A DNA stretch of 64,000 nt, taken from assembly GCA_913061415.1 (NCBI GenBank), contig CAJXUD010000010.1, positions 1-64,000 of the forward strand, in the 5' to 3' direction. The notes under the pieces are model-generated. The model did no database searches. It worked only from the letters and a program-made list of their open reading frames with translations, and was not told the DNA's origin. The DNA comes from an uncultured Oleispira sp. (GTDB taxonomy: Bacteria; Pseudomonadota; Gammaproteobacteria; Pseudomonadales; Oceanobacteraceae). Positions 30,056 to 39,429 of the stretch are shown here, piece after piece; the first letter of the stretch is position 1; the number at the start of each line of letters is the position of its first letter. A program made the position numbers and the translations under genes.

Positions 30056-31552
30056 ATGTCCATTTCGTCAGCGATCAAATCCATTCAAGACATCATGCGC
30101 AAAGACGCAGGGGTCGACGGCGATGCCCAGCGTTTAGGGCAGCTTTCTTGGTTATTATTCTTAAAGATATTCGATGCCCAAGAAGAAGAGCTAGAAGACG
30201 AGCAAGACAACTACAAAGCCCCTATCCCAGAAAAGTTTCTATGGCGTAACTGGGCAGCCGATAGCCAAGGCATTACAGGCGATGAACTATTAGACTTTGT
30301 GAATAACGACTTAATTGTAGAACTTAAAAACCTCGTCGCGCCTATCAAACAAAACCCGCGTGGATTCGTAGTAAAAGAAGCCTTTAGCGATGCTTTCAAC
30401 TACATGAAAAACGGCACGTTATTACGCCAAGTCATCAACAAGCTAAACGAAATCGATTTTACCAACTCACAAGAGCGTCACCTGTTTGGTGATCTGTACG
30501 AACAGATTTTAAAAGACCTACAAAGCGCAGGTAATTCAGGTGAGTTCTATACCCCTCGCGCAGTTACCCGCTTTATCGTAAAAATGATCAACCCAAAGCT
30601 AGGCGAAACCGTATTTGACCCAGCCTGCGGTACGGGCGGGTTTTTAGCCTGCACGGTAGACACCTTGCGCGACCAGGTAAAAGACTCAGCTGGCCACCAG
30701 CAACTACAAAACTCAGTACGCGGTGTAGAGAAGAAACAACTCCCTCACCTGCTTTGCACCACCAACATGTTATTACACGGCATTGAAGTGCCTAAAAACA
30801 TTCGTCACGGTAATACCCTAAACAAACCGCTTTCCAGCCTCGACGATGACGACATGGTTGATGTCGTCGTGTCTAACCCACCGTTTGGTGGCACCGAAGA
30901 AGACGGCATTGAAAAGAACTTCCCGTCGGAATATCAAACTCGCGAAACCGCCGATTTGTTTTTGCAGTACATCATCGAAGTGCTTAAAAAAGAAGGACGC
31001 GCAGCCGTAGTACTACCCGACGGCACCTTGTTTGGCGAAGGCGTAAAAACCAAAATCAAAAAACTGCTATTAGACGAATGCAATTTACATACATTAGTGC
31101 GCTTACCTAATTCAGTATTCGCCCCTTACACCAGTATTAAAACCAACATACTGTTCTTTGAAAAAGGCGAGCCCACAAAAGATGTTTGGTATTACGAAGT
31201 ACCTTTACCCGAAGGTGTAAAAGCCTTTAACAAAACCAAACCCATGAAGCTAACAGACTTTGACGCCTGTGCAGATTGGTGGGGTGAAGGAAAGGCAGTC
31301 GATGCAAAAACCAAACGCAAGAACCGCCAAGAAAACGAGTTCGCTTGGAAAGTCAGCATAGACGACATTATTGCCCGCAACTACAACCTAGACATCAAAA
31401 ACCCACACGTGGGTGAAGTCATCAGCCACGACCCAGAAGAACTATTAGCCGACTACGCAAAACAACAAGCCGACATACAAGCACTGCGCGACCAGCTAAA
31501 AGGCATACTGTCAGAAGCACTAGCCGCTAACAGCGACAAAGGTGCTAACTAA
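30056..31552 (+). CDS. hsdM: Type I methyltransferase subunit M
   Basis: 498 residues. An N-terminal helical domain (about 1-140) is followed by an N6-adenine methyltransferase fold with SAM-binding DPACGTGG (188-195) and catalytic NPPF (274-277). It methylates adenine in the target set by HsdS and forms the core with it. The gene starts 69 bp after hsdR and overlaps the hsdS start by one base (TAATG), so M and S are translationally coupled. Confidence 0.96.
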   Translation: MSISSAIKSIQDIMRKDAGVDGDAQRLGQLSWLLFLKIFDAQEEELEDEQDNYKAPIPEKFLWRNWAADSQGITGDELLDFVNNDLIVELKNLVAPIKQNPRGFVVKEAFSDAFNYMKNGTLLRQVINKLNEIDFTNSQERHLFGDLYEQILKDLQSAGNSGEFYTPRAVTRFIVKMINPKLGETVFDPACGTGGFLACTVDTLRDQVKDSAGHQQLQNSVRGVEKKQLPHLLCTTNMLLHGIEVPKNIRHGNTLNKPLSSLDDDDMVDVVVSNPPFGGTEEDGIEKNFPSEYQTRETADLFLQYIIEVLKKEGRAAVVLPDGTLFGEGVKTKIKKLLLDECNLHTLVRLPNSVFAPYTSIKTNILFFEKGEPTKDVWYYEVPLPEGVKAFNKTKPMKLTDFDACADWWGEGKAVDAKTKRKNRQENEFAWKVSIDDIIARNYNLDIKNPHVGEVISHDPEELLADYAKQQADIQALRDQLKGILSEALAANSDKGAN

Positions 31553-33372
31553 TGGCTGCATCAAACTCACCTGCCGAACAACTGATTACAGAAAACCTAG
31601 ATATTTGGACATCGGCCATTAAAAAACGTGGCTCACAAGGCCGTGGCAGCAGTAAAAAAATAGAACCGTACGGCATTAAAAAACTGCGAGAACTGATTTT
31701 AGAATTAGCCGTACGTGGGCTATTGGTGCCACAAGATCCAAATGATGAACCTGCTTCTGTATTGCTAGAAAAGATTGCGGCTGAGAAAGAGGTCTTAATT
31801 AAAGATGGTAAGTTAAAAAGACAAAAGCCTTTACTAGAAATATCTGAAGAAAATAAACCATACTGTCTTCCGAGTGGATGGGCGTGGGCTATTTTGCCTC
31901 AGGTATTAGCTGATGATAAATATTCAATTAAGCGAGGCCCTTTTGGAAGTGCAATAAAGAAAGCATTCTTTGTACCGCAAGGATATAAAGTTTATGAACA
32001 GCAAAATGCCATTTATGATAATTTTGATTTAGGTGAATATTATATAGATGAAGACAAATATAATGAGCTGAAAGCATTTGAAGTAAAATCAGGTGATTTG
32101 ATTATCAGTTGCTCTGGTACAGTTGGCAGAGTTGCAGTTGCACCTGATTGGATGGAAAAAGGGGTAATAAATCAAGCACTTCTAAAGATCACTTTGAATC
32201 AAAAAATGTTAACTAATGACTATTTTAAGATTCTCTTTTCTGCCTATTACATGAAAACAGAAACATTGTTAGACCTGAAGGGGACTGCACAAAAGAATAT
32301 GGTTTCTGTTAATACATTAAAAAATGAACCATTTCCTTACCCACCATATGCAGAGCTGTTCCGCATCGTCGCCAAAGTCGACGAGCTAATGGCTTTGTGT
32401 GACCAGCTAGAGCAACAAACTGAATCAAGTCTGACTGCACACCAGACCCTAGTAGAAACCTTACTTAATACACTATTAAACGCAGACCAAAACAGCTTTG
32501 ACCAAGCATGGGAACGCATAGCACAACACTTCGACGTACTGTTCACCACAGAGCACAGCATCGACCAGCTAAAGCAAACCATCCTACAACTGGCCGTCAT
32601 GGGTAAGCTAGTACCACAAGATCCAAACGACGAACCCGCAAGTGTATTGCTAGAAAAAATCGCCGCTGAAAAAGAGCAGTTACTCTCGAATAAAGAGCAA
32701 GATAAGAAAATTAAAAAGCAGAAAGCGCTGCCGCCGATTAGTGATGATGAGAAGCCTTTCGAATTGCCAGCTGGTTGGGAGTGGGTGCGGCTCGAAGCTT
32801 TATCTCATTTGATAACCAAAGGATCTTCACCTAAATGGCAGGGGGTTGCGTATACAGAGAACCCTGAAGATATTCTCTTTGTTACAAGTGAAAATGTAGG
32901 TGCCAATTGCCTTTTATTGGATAAAAAGAAGTATGTAGAAAAACACTTTAATGAAGTTGAACCTAGATCAATATTAAGAAAAGGCGATATCTTGATGAAT
33001 ATCGTTGGTGGGTCAATCGGACGAACAGCTGTTTTTGATATAGATGCACTAGCCAATATAAATCAGGCTGTATGCCTCATACGTGTCTTTGATGAGATTA
33101 TTGAAAAGGAATACTTACTTAAATTTTTTAATAGTGAAACGTGTAGAGGGTACATGTTTGATAAACAAGTTGATAATGCCCGTGCCAATTTAAGTATGGG
33201 TAATATTTCAAAGTTTGTTATTCCACTTCCGCCTAGTGCCGAAAGCCCACGCATCGTCACCAAAGTTAACGAGTTATTAGCTCTATGTGAAACACTTAAG
33301 TTACACATCAGCGAATCTCAAACAACTCAACTCCACCTAGCCGATACCATAGCTGAACAAGCTTTAAGCTAA
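31552..33372 (+). CDS. hsdS: Type I specificity subunit S
   Basis: 606 residues, longer than most HsdS (400-470). Two target-recognition domains lie after conserved repeats: LVPQDPNDEPASVLLEKI occurs near residue 60 and again near 355, and each half ends with RIVxKVxELxALC. The two repeats also match at DNA level (about 31720-31790 and 32605-32675). Target-recognition DNA (about 31850-32340 and 32770-33240) is much AT-richer than the conserved parts, as expected of exchanged domains. It sets the bipartite DNA target. Confidence 0.93.
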   Translation: MAASNSPAEQLITENLDIWTSAIKKRGSQGRGSSKKIEPYGIKKLRELILELAVRGLLVPQDPNDEPASVLLEKIAAEKEVLIKDGKLKRQKPLLEISEENKPYCLPSGWAWAILPQVLADDKYSIKRGPFGSAIKKAFFVPQGYKVYEQQNAIYDNFDLGEYYIDEDKYNELKAFEVKSGDLIISCSGTVGRVAVAPDWMEKGVINQALLKITLNQKMLTNDYFKILFSAYYMKTETLLDLKGTAQKNMVSVNTLKNEPFPYPPYAELFRIVAKVDELMALCDQLEQQTESSLTAHQTLVETLLNTLLNADQNSFDQAWERIAQHFDVLFTTEHSIDQLKQTILQLAVMGKLVPQDPNDEPASVLLEKIAAEKEQLLSNKEQDKKIKKQKALPPISDDEKPFELPAGWEWVRLEALSHLITKGSSPKWQGVAYTENPEDILFVTSENVGANCLLLDKKKYVEKHFNEVEPRSILRKGDILMNIVGGSIGRTAVFDIDALANINQAVCLIRVFDEIIEKEYLLKFFNSETCRGYMFDKQVDNARANLSMGNISKFVIPLPPSAESPRIVTKVNELLALCETLKLHISESQTTQLHLADTIAEQALS

Positions 33373-33392
33373 ATAGAATTCAAGGATGAATC

Positions 33393-36300
33393 GTGAATAA
33401 CAAATCTAAAAAATTAGATGTGCTTGTGCCGAATAAATATTGCCTTACTCATGAGGTTGTATTAGCTCAAGCGTGGAAAAAGTCTCACCAATTTATCCGC
33501 AGTACAAGTTGGCATGCAGACACATTTGAACTAGACCGTTCAGCTATCGCGCTTGAATCAAAACTAAAGGATTGGATTAAAGATTTAGAAGATGAAAATT
33601 TTACTTTTGAACCATTAAAGCTAATTCCATCTCCAAAGACAATGAAGTGGAGCTTTACCCCACCTAGTGATGAAGCTTGTCTGAAGAAAAATTTCACTTT
33701 TGAAGATTTAGATACGTATACCTGGGAACCTGTAAAAGATCCTAGCGGTGAGGTATTACTTCCCCCTCTACGGCCTTTGGCACATGTCAGCATTCGAGAT
33801 CAGAGCCTGATGACAATGCTAATGATGTGTATTGCCAATAAGGTTGAAACTGAACAGGGTGATTCTAAAACAAAGTTTGAGGACGTTCATGAGAATGGAG
33901 TAGTGAATTACGGGAATCGTTTATACAGCCAAGATATAGATGGAAAGGCGGATTTTAACTGGGGAAATAGTAATGTCTATAGTCAATATTTTACAGATTA
34001 CCGACAATTCTTAGCACGGTCTGCGCATTTCGCTTATGAGGAAGCTCAAACAAAAGTAAAGAGCGAGCGCATATATGAAGTGCATCTTGATTTAGAGAAG
34101 TTCTACGACAAAGTTGATAGAGCAAAGCTGATTGAAGTAATAATTAAGCTTTCTAAAGAAGAAACAATCGATCCTGTATTTAAACGCTTGTTAACACAGT
34201 TTCAGAACTGGGCCTGGGAGGATGGGGCTGAAGAGAAATATATTGAAGTATGTTCTAAGGAAGGTGAAGCCTTTATACCTAAGGGCATCCCGCAAGGTTT
34301 AGTTGCGGGTGGATTTTTGGCCAATATATATTTGTTAGAATTTGATCAATGGCTAGGTAATAAAATAGGAACTAGTGTTCATGATAAAATTCGACTAGTT
34401 GACTACTGTCGCTATGTGGACGATATGCGACTAATTATTGTTGGGCCTAAAGATTCGGAAGGTTCTATTAGAGAGTTTATAAAGGAAATACTGAAACCTA
34501 AACTAGAAGAAATAGGCTTGTCATTTAATGATGGGAAGACGAAGGTAGATGTTTTTAGAAGTAAGGCATCTATTCTGTCTTCTAAATTAAACGCAATTCA
34601 GTCAAAGATTAGCGGGCCATTATCTAATAATGAAATAGATGAGCAGTTGGGGCATATTGAAGGATTAATTGGCTTCGCAGAGGCATTAAATACTAATACA
34701 CAGTCTGAAAATAATAATAACCCTCTTGCAATAATTGAAGGACCATTGGTCGATGTACGTGAAGACACTATTTTACGATTCTCAGCTAATAAGATTCATA
34801 AATTACTAGGGCAGAAAAGGAGCTTGGTTTCACAGGATGTGAACGATGAAGGGCAGATAATGCCAGGTAATTGGGATTATTTACAGGAACGCATGGCTAG
34901 AAAATTTATAGCATGCTGGAGTAAAGACCCGTCACTAATTGTCATGTTGAAAAAAGGCTTAGAGCTTTTTCCTGATAGTCGAATTCTTAAGCCAGTAATA
35001 GATCAACTAAGTATTGTAAGACAGCGTGATTGTGGAAAGCAGGTAGCTGTTGCTGAATACTGTTTGTGCGAAATATTTCGTCATTCAGCTACCGTTATTC
35101 ACAATAAAAATAGATTTGTATTACCTGCCCATGCGGATGTAGATGATTATTTTAATTCTCTGCTGGGGTTGGCAGATAGTTTTGTCGATGGTGAAGAGTT
35201 GATCAACGATTATTTAGCTTCGCAGGCACGTTTTTTGATGTTAGTGAGGAATGATCTCCCATCCCATGTCTGCAAAGAAGATAATAACTTTAAGATGCTT
35301 TCGCAGTTAATGTTAGGGATGCGAAATATTAGTGCTGTTAATAGTGTAGATAATGTAGTCGTTAATAGCTTACTTGCTTATCAAATGGCTAGCGATAAGG
35401 CTTTGGTAGTTAGAGCTTTAGATTCGCTTTTGTCTAAACTTCCAAAATATAGTGGAATATCTTTTAAAAAGAAAAAAATAAAAAATCTAAGTGCGAGATC
35501 AATTAAAATTATTGTGAAAAACATTCTTCTAGGATCTTATTCATTATTTGAAGAATTAATATTCTTAGGCAGAAGGGGAAGTCGCGACTGGGTTAGTTAT
35601 GTTTTTGATATAATTAATGCAAGTGGACTTGATGATCACGCGGTGAAAGGTGATCTAAACAGATTTAATAAAACTGATGTGATGGCTATTAGCCTAATGT
35701 CAGTAATCAAAAGAAATGATAATCCTTTTGCTCATGAAAACGCTGTTCTATTACTCATTAAAAATATTCTGGAGAAACCTGATTTATTATTAATGGACTT
35801 TGATCTAGTTAATTGTAAGGTTAGCTGCAGTGATTGGAATAAAATTCAATCAATGAATGAGGATGTTAAAGTTACATTAGCGTCATCTGATGAAGCTATC
35901 TACCCTTTGCCTGAATGGGTACTAGAAACGGATGAGAGTCTATATCGTTTAGGGATGCTTATTCGGAGTTGCTTATTAGGCGGCATCGATTGGTCATTAG
36001 GTACTGAAATAGATAATGGGAAAAGTGCCTATACAGGTATTAAAACCAGTTACTACAAAAGAAGCTTAGGAATGGTTCATTCACCAGAATCCATTAATGG
36101 TAATACATCACCTATGTCAAATTGGATTTCTGGTCTTTTATTCAAATTATTGAAGTGGCCTGGAGGCTCCAATCATATTAACGGTGTGTATGATTGGCCT
36201 AAAAAATGGGATGTGGAATCACTGAAGCTTCTTGTTGATAAGCGTATTGAATATCAGAAAAACCTATATTGCACTCTTACGGGTATTCCTGCTTATATCG

Positions 36301-37193
36301 AGAAAGTGAAACTTGATTGGGCTATTGATAAAAAAGACTTAAAAGTAGTGATGGTTCAATCACTACTGCCTAGAAAACAAGATTTTTCTAACTATGGATT
36401 AATGCTAGATCATTCAAAATTTAGAGCTAAACACCGTGGGCATATCGCATCAATAGCTGAGCTAATTCTGCATAAAATACATAGTCAGGATTCAGTTGAA
36501 GAGTCTTGTAATAAATCAGTTGTTGATTTGATTGTATGGCCTGAATTAGCTGTACATATTGATGATATAGATATATTGCGTAATCTTTCACGTAAAACAG
36601 GTGCGATAATCTACTCAGGACTGGGCTTCTTAAATTTAGATGGAGCGTCAGGGCCCAATAATTGTGCGATTTGGATCATACCTGGTAATGATGACACTGG
36701 ACGCCAACCAACTGTTCGCTTACAAGGCAAGAAAAATATGATGGCTGATGAAAAAGGCAGTATTAAACCATGGCGACCATATCAATTTATGCTTGAACTC
36801 ATTCACCCTGCATTTCCAAATGATAAAGGTTTCATTTTAACGGGATCAATCTGTTATGACGCCACTGATATTAAATTGAATGCTGACTTAAAAGATAAAT
36901 CTGATGCCTATATCGTTTCCGCTTTGAATCAAGATGTTTCTACATTTGACTCTATGGTTGATTCACTCTACTACCATATGTACCAGCATGTGGTATTAGT
37001 GAACACTGGCGAGTTTGGAGGCTCAGTTGCAAAAGCTCCTTATAAGGAAAGGCATCACAAGTTAATTACTCATGTGCATGGTGCAAATCAAGTTTCAATT
37101 AGTTCTTTTGAAATGAATATGTTTGATTTTCGAGCTATTGGTAGTAGCTATGCCTCTGGTAAAAAAATTAAAACTAAGCCTGCGGGCTATTAA
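33393..37193 (+). CDS. Reverse transcriptase-nitrilase fusion (DRT type 1 / UG1-like defence protein)
   Basis: 1266 residues. The N-terminal third is a reverse transcriptase: motif A DLEKFYD (D233), motif B-like IPQGLVAGG (P300-G302) and the catalytic YVDD (341-344). A helical middle of roughly 600 residues has no motif I recognise. The C-terminus (about 1015-1250) is a carbon-nitrogen hydrolase with an apparently complete triad: E1051 in WPEL, K1113 (or K1114) in QGKK, C1154 in SICYD. RT fused to nitrilase defines DRT type 1/UG1 and a few related UG classes of anti-phage reverse transcriptases. The start is GTG with AAGGA eight bases upstream, 20 bp after hsdS. Strongly AT-rich coding suggests separate ancestry from the hsd genes. 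Confidence 0.88.
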   Translation: MNNKSKKLDVLVPNKYCLTHEVVLAQAWKKSHQFIRSTSWHADTFELDRSAIALESKLKDWIKDLEDENFTFEPLKLIPSPKTMKWSFTPPSDEACLKKNFTFEDLDTYTWEPVKDPSGEVLLPPLRPLAHVSIRDQSLMTMLMMCIANKVETEQGDSKTKFEDVHENGVVNYGNRLYSQDIDGKADFNWGNSNVYSQYFTDYRQFLARSAHFAYEEAQTKVKSERIYEVHLDLEKFYDKVDRAKLIEVIIKLSKEETIDPVFKRLLTQFQNWAWEDGAEEKYIEVCSKEGEAFIPKGIPQGLVAGGFLANIYLLEFDQWLGNKIGTSVHDKIRLVDYCRYVDDMRLIIVGPKDSEGSIREFIKEILKPKLEEIGLSFNDGKTKVDVFRSKASILSSKLNAIQSKISGPLSNNEIDEQLGHIEGLIGFAEALNTNTQSENNNNPLAIIEGPLVDVREDTILRFSANKIHKLLGQKRSLVSQDVNDEGQIMPGNWDYLQERMARKFIACWSKDPSLIVMLKKGLELFPDSRILKPVIDQLSIVRQRDCGKQVAVAEYCLCEIFRHSATVIHNKNRFVLPAHADVDDYFNSLLGLADSFVDGEELINDYLASQARFLMLVRNDLPSHVCKEDNNFKMLSQLMLGMRNISAVNSVDNVVVNSLLAYQMASDKALVVRALDSLLSKLPKYSGISFKKKKIKNLSARSIKIIVKNILLGSYSLFEELIFLGRRGSRDWVSYVFDIINASGLDDHAVKGDLNRFNKTDVMAISLMSVIKRNDNPFAHENAVLLLIKNILEKPDLLLMDFDLVNCKVSCSDWNKIQSMNEDVKVTLASSDEAIYPLPEWVLETDESLYRLGMLIRSCLLGGIDWSLGTEIDNGKSAYTGIKTSYYKRSLGMVHSPESINGNTSPMSNWISGLLFKLLKWPGGSNHINGVYDWPKKWDVESLKLLVDKRIEYQKNLYCTLTGIPAYIEKVKLDWAIDKKDLKVVMVQSLLPRKQDFSNYGLMLDHSKFRAKHRGHIASIAELILHKIHSQDSVEESCNKSVVDLIVWPELAVHIDDIDILRNLSRKTGAIIYSGLGFLNLDGASGPNNCAIWIIPGNDDTGRQPTVRLQGKKNMMADEKGSIKPWRPYQFMLELIHPAFPNDKGFILTGSICYDATDIKLNADLKDKSDAYIVSALNQDVSTFDSMVDSLYYHMYQHVVLVNTGEFGGSVAKAPYKERHHKLITHVHGANQVSISSFEMNMFDFRAIGSSYASGKKIKTKPAGY

Positions 37194-37231
37194 ATTAAAA
37201 AATAAGTCACGAACGAAAGGAATCAAAAATC

Positions 37232-37675
37232 ATGAGACAGGAAATCACAATAGAAACTATATCATGTGCTCTACTAGGCTCTTTACCCTGCGGACTAATA
37301 GCATATTTTAGTGGTAATGATGCTGTAATGGATTACGTACAATCATTAAGTATGCCCAGAGAACTATTAGTATATCTATTTGTACTGTTTATTTTTCATT
37401 TAATAAATGTCCTTGCAAGAAGCAAAATAAAATTTCAACCAGTAAAAGGGACATTAAACTACAGGATTTCCAATGTTATCGATTTGGTTGGCCCTTCAGT
37501 AGTGGGCGTATATCGAGTTATAGCAGGTATACTTCTAGTATTAAGCCCTGTTGCTATGATTACAGATGCGAATCCTCAGGCATATGCATATGGGGTCTTA
37601 GGTTTATCTTTTGCGTCTATTATAATTTTATCATCAAGCTGGATACAGGTAGTTACTAGTGAATCGAGACTTTAA
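37232..37675 (+). CDS. Small membrane protein, likely DRT type 1 partner
   Basis: 147 residues with four probable membrane segments (about 10-28, 43-62, 88-112 and 119-140) and a short cytoplasmic linker. No enzymatic motif is visible. As I recall it, DRT type 1 systems carry a small transmembrane gene directly after the RT-nitrilase gene, and this gene occupies that place, 38 bp downstream with GAAAGGA before its ATG. It may be the membrane-acting effector or anchor; that is inference. Confidence 0.7.
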   Translation: MRQEITIETISCALLGSLPCGLIAYFSGNDAVMDYVQSLSMPRELLVYLFVLFIFHLINVLARSKIKFQPVKGTLNYRISNVIDLVGPSVVGVYRVIAGILLVLSPVAMITDANPQAYAYGVLGLSFASIIILSSSWIQVVTSESRL

Positions 37676-37677
37676 AC

Positions 37678-38526
37678 ATGCAACCCGCCACTATTAAACT
37701 ATTCCTAACAGACGGCAAACCCGCTGGTATTCGTACTGCGGAAATATCCAACTGGACAGGTAAAGCCATTGCAGGGCCTCATTCTGAATTAACCAAGCTA
37801 TTACAACGTGAAGAGCTGCTTAGCCCGGGGATTTACTTTCTTACAGGAGTCGATGCCGACACCGATATGCCCACGCTCTATATTGGTGAAGCTGAATCAG
37901 TGGTTAAGCGTCTAAAACAGCACGATAAACGTGAATGGAACCAAGTCGCTGCGTTTGTTAGCAAAGATGAAAATCTAACCAAAGCGCACATACGTTATTT
38001 GGAAGGTGCGCTTATAGTACGGGCTAATCATTCTAATGCGGTTCAGGTATTAAATAATGCCAGTAGTGGTGCCAAGCTACCTGAATCTGATCAGGCAGAG
38101 ATGGATGTCTTTTTAGAAAAGGTATTACAACTACTGCCCCTGCTTTCTCTAGGCAATGCTGTCGACGCGTTTAAGATAATTGAGAGCAATGATGACCCTT
38201 TAAATATAAATAACTCAGAGAGCGTTTTAACCTGCTCTATTAAAGGCTTTACCGCTAAAGGTAAACGCACCGCTAATGGCTTTGTAGTATTTAAAGACTC
38301 GCAAGCTGTTGCAATAGACAGAGCGTCTTCTAATCGCATTAAGAAAAAACGTGAGCAATATTTAAAAGATGGTTTGTTGGTACTGAATGACGATCATTTA
38401 GTTTTCACACAAGACTATGAATTTTCTAGCCCTAGCGCTGCCGCTGGTATTATTCGTGGTGGTTCTTCTAACGGTTTAATAAACTGGAAGAACAAGAACG
38501 GAGTGGCTTTAAAGGATTTGGAGTAA
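37678..38526 (+). CDS. GIY-YIG nuclease-family protein with DUF4357 domain
   Basis: 282 residues. The N-terminal GIY-YIG domain shows G51-I-Y in GIYFLTG and LYIGEAE (Y68-I-G70) followed by KRLKQH. The C-terminal part (about 185-282: GFTAKGKRTANGFVVFK, then SPSAAAGIIRGGSSNGLINW) is the DUF4357 domain common beside type I restriction genes. It starts 2 bp after the membrane-protein stop, so is co-translated. The likely role is a DNA nuclease or accessory to the HsdRMS or RT system. Confidence 0.82.
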   Translation: MQPATIKLFLTDGKPAGIRTAEISNWTGKAIAGPHSELTKLLQREELLSPGIYFLTGVDADTDMPTLYIGEAESVVKRLKQHDKREWNQVAAFVSKDENLTKAHIRYLEGALIVRANHSNAVQVLNNASSGAKLPESDQAEMDVFLEKVLQLLPLLSLGNAVDAFKIIESNDDPLNINNSESVLTCSIKGFTAKGKRTANGFVVFKDSQAVAIDRASSNRIKKKREQYLKDGLLVLNDDHLVFTQDYEFSSPSAAAGIIRGGSSNGLINWKNKNGVALKDLE

Positions 38527-38623
38527 CGTGCTGTTAGTTTAATTTTATAAGAGGCTAAACGAAAAAGGCTGATCGAATGACCAGCCTTAAACTTGCAGCC
38601 TTGAAGATAGGAAGAAAAGAACG

Positions 38624-38929
38624 CTAAGCGACGTCTTTAGCTTCAATCGATGGAATACCATCAACAAAGTTAAGCTCAAAGTTATAGCCACAAATCGCCA
38701 AAAACTCATACAGTGAATCTAGGCTGAATTTAGAGACTTGGCCGTTAGTAAGATTACTGACTCTTGGTTGTGTGATTTTCAGCTGTTTAGCCGCTTCAAC
38801 TTGATTCCAGCCTTTAGACGTAATTAACCCGCGAATAACAATCATCATTTGGGCTTTAAGCTCTAATAGCTTGGCCTCTTCTGGCGTTTTTGCTGAAGAT
38901 TCCCAAACATTCGATGCTCTAGTAAACAT
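38624..38929 (-). CDS. XRE/HigA-type antitoxin
   Basis: 101 residues with a helix-turn-helix in the middle (NQVEAAKQLKITQPRVSNLTNG) and the C-terminal LAICGYNFELNFVDG block of HigA-like antitoxins. It binds the toxin and represses the operon. The ATG has GAGAGG upstream. The toxin gene lies upstream on the same strand, the order typical of higBA, with an unusually wide 107-bp gap that contains palindromes. Confidence 0.82.
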   Translation of the reverse strand: MFTRASNVWESSAKTPEEAKLLELKAQMMIVIRGLITSKGWNQVEAAKQLKITQPRVSNLTNGQVSKFSLDSLYEFLAICGYNFELNFVDGIPSIEAKDVA

Positions 38930-38954
38930 ATTGCTACCTCTCTCTTAACAATAT

Positions 38955-39030
38955 ACCAGACGGATAATACCGTCCTATACAGTACACAGTATATCAGTAC
39001 TTGTATAATATATACAATTTTGTATATATT
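38955..39030 (-). promoter_or_regulatory. Operator palindromes between higB and higA
   Basis: Two perfect dyads lie in the gap: gacgg-ataata-ccgtc at 38959-38974 and ttgtata-ata-tatacaa at 39001-39017, followed by a further ttgtatata half-site. They are candidate binding sites for the HTH antitoxin and suggest a separate promoter for the antitoxin gene. Confidence 0.55.
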
Positions 39031-39036
39031 TTGTCA

Positions 39037-39429
39037 TTATTTAGACTGTCTAGCCTCTTCACCAAGATAGGCTTTAACCTCTTTAAGGCGTTTCTCAACG
39101 AGATCCATATCTGGCTTTGACTTTTTCTCTGTCTTCTTCTTAAAGCTGTGTAAAACGATAATGTCATCGCCCAGCTCAGCGACATAAACGACTCGATAGC
39201 TATCTCGGTGCTTAATGGTCAACTGATAAGAACCCGCAAGTTTTGAGCATTTCAAAGGTTTATCTGTTAATTTTCCTGCATTAACCCAGTCAGCAAGGTC
39301 ACTAAAACAACTGCTCTTTGAGCCTTGAAGAGCCTGTAAATTAGTATTCACCATTTCACGGACATCTTGAGGCCAGCTATCTATCTGCGACTGAGTTTTC
39401 CCCATGTAGCATACGTCACGTTTACTCAC
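39037..39429 (-). CDS. HigB/RelE-type toxin (Gp49-like)
   Basis: 130 residues of the Gp49/HigB family: a helical start, then LKCSKLAGSYQLTIKHRDSYRVVYV and IIVLHSFKKKTEK, which form the RelE-like mRNase core with basic active-site residues. The GTG at 39429 is preceded by GGAGTGGGG; an ATG at 39405 is an alternative. Inhibits translation unless bound by the antitoxin. It probably stabilises the island. Confidence 0.82.
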   Translation of the reverse strand: MSKRDVCYMGKTQSQIDSWPQDVREMVNTNLQALQGSKSSCFSDLADWVNAGKLTDKPLKCSKLAGSYQLTIKHRDSYRVVYVAELGDDIIVLHSFKKKTEKKSKPDMDLVEKRLKEVKAYLGEEARQSK

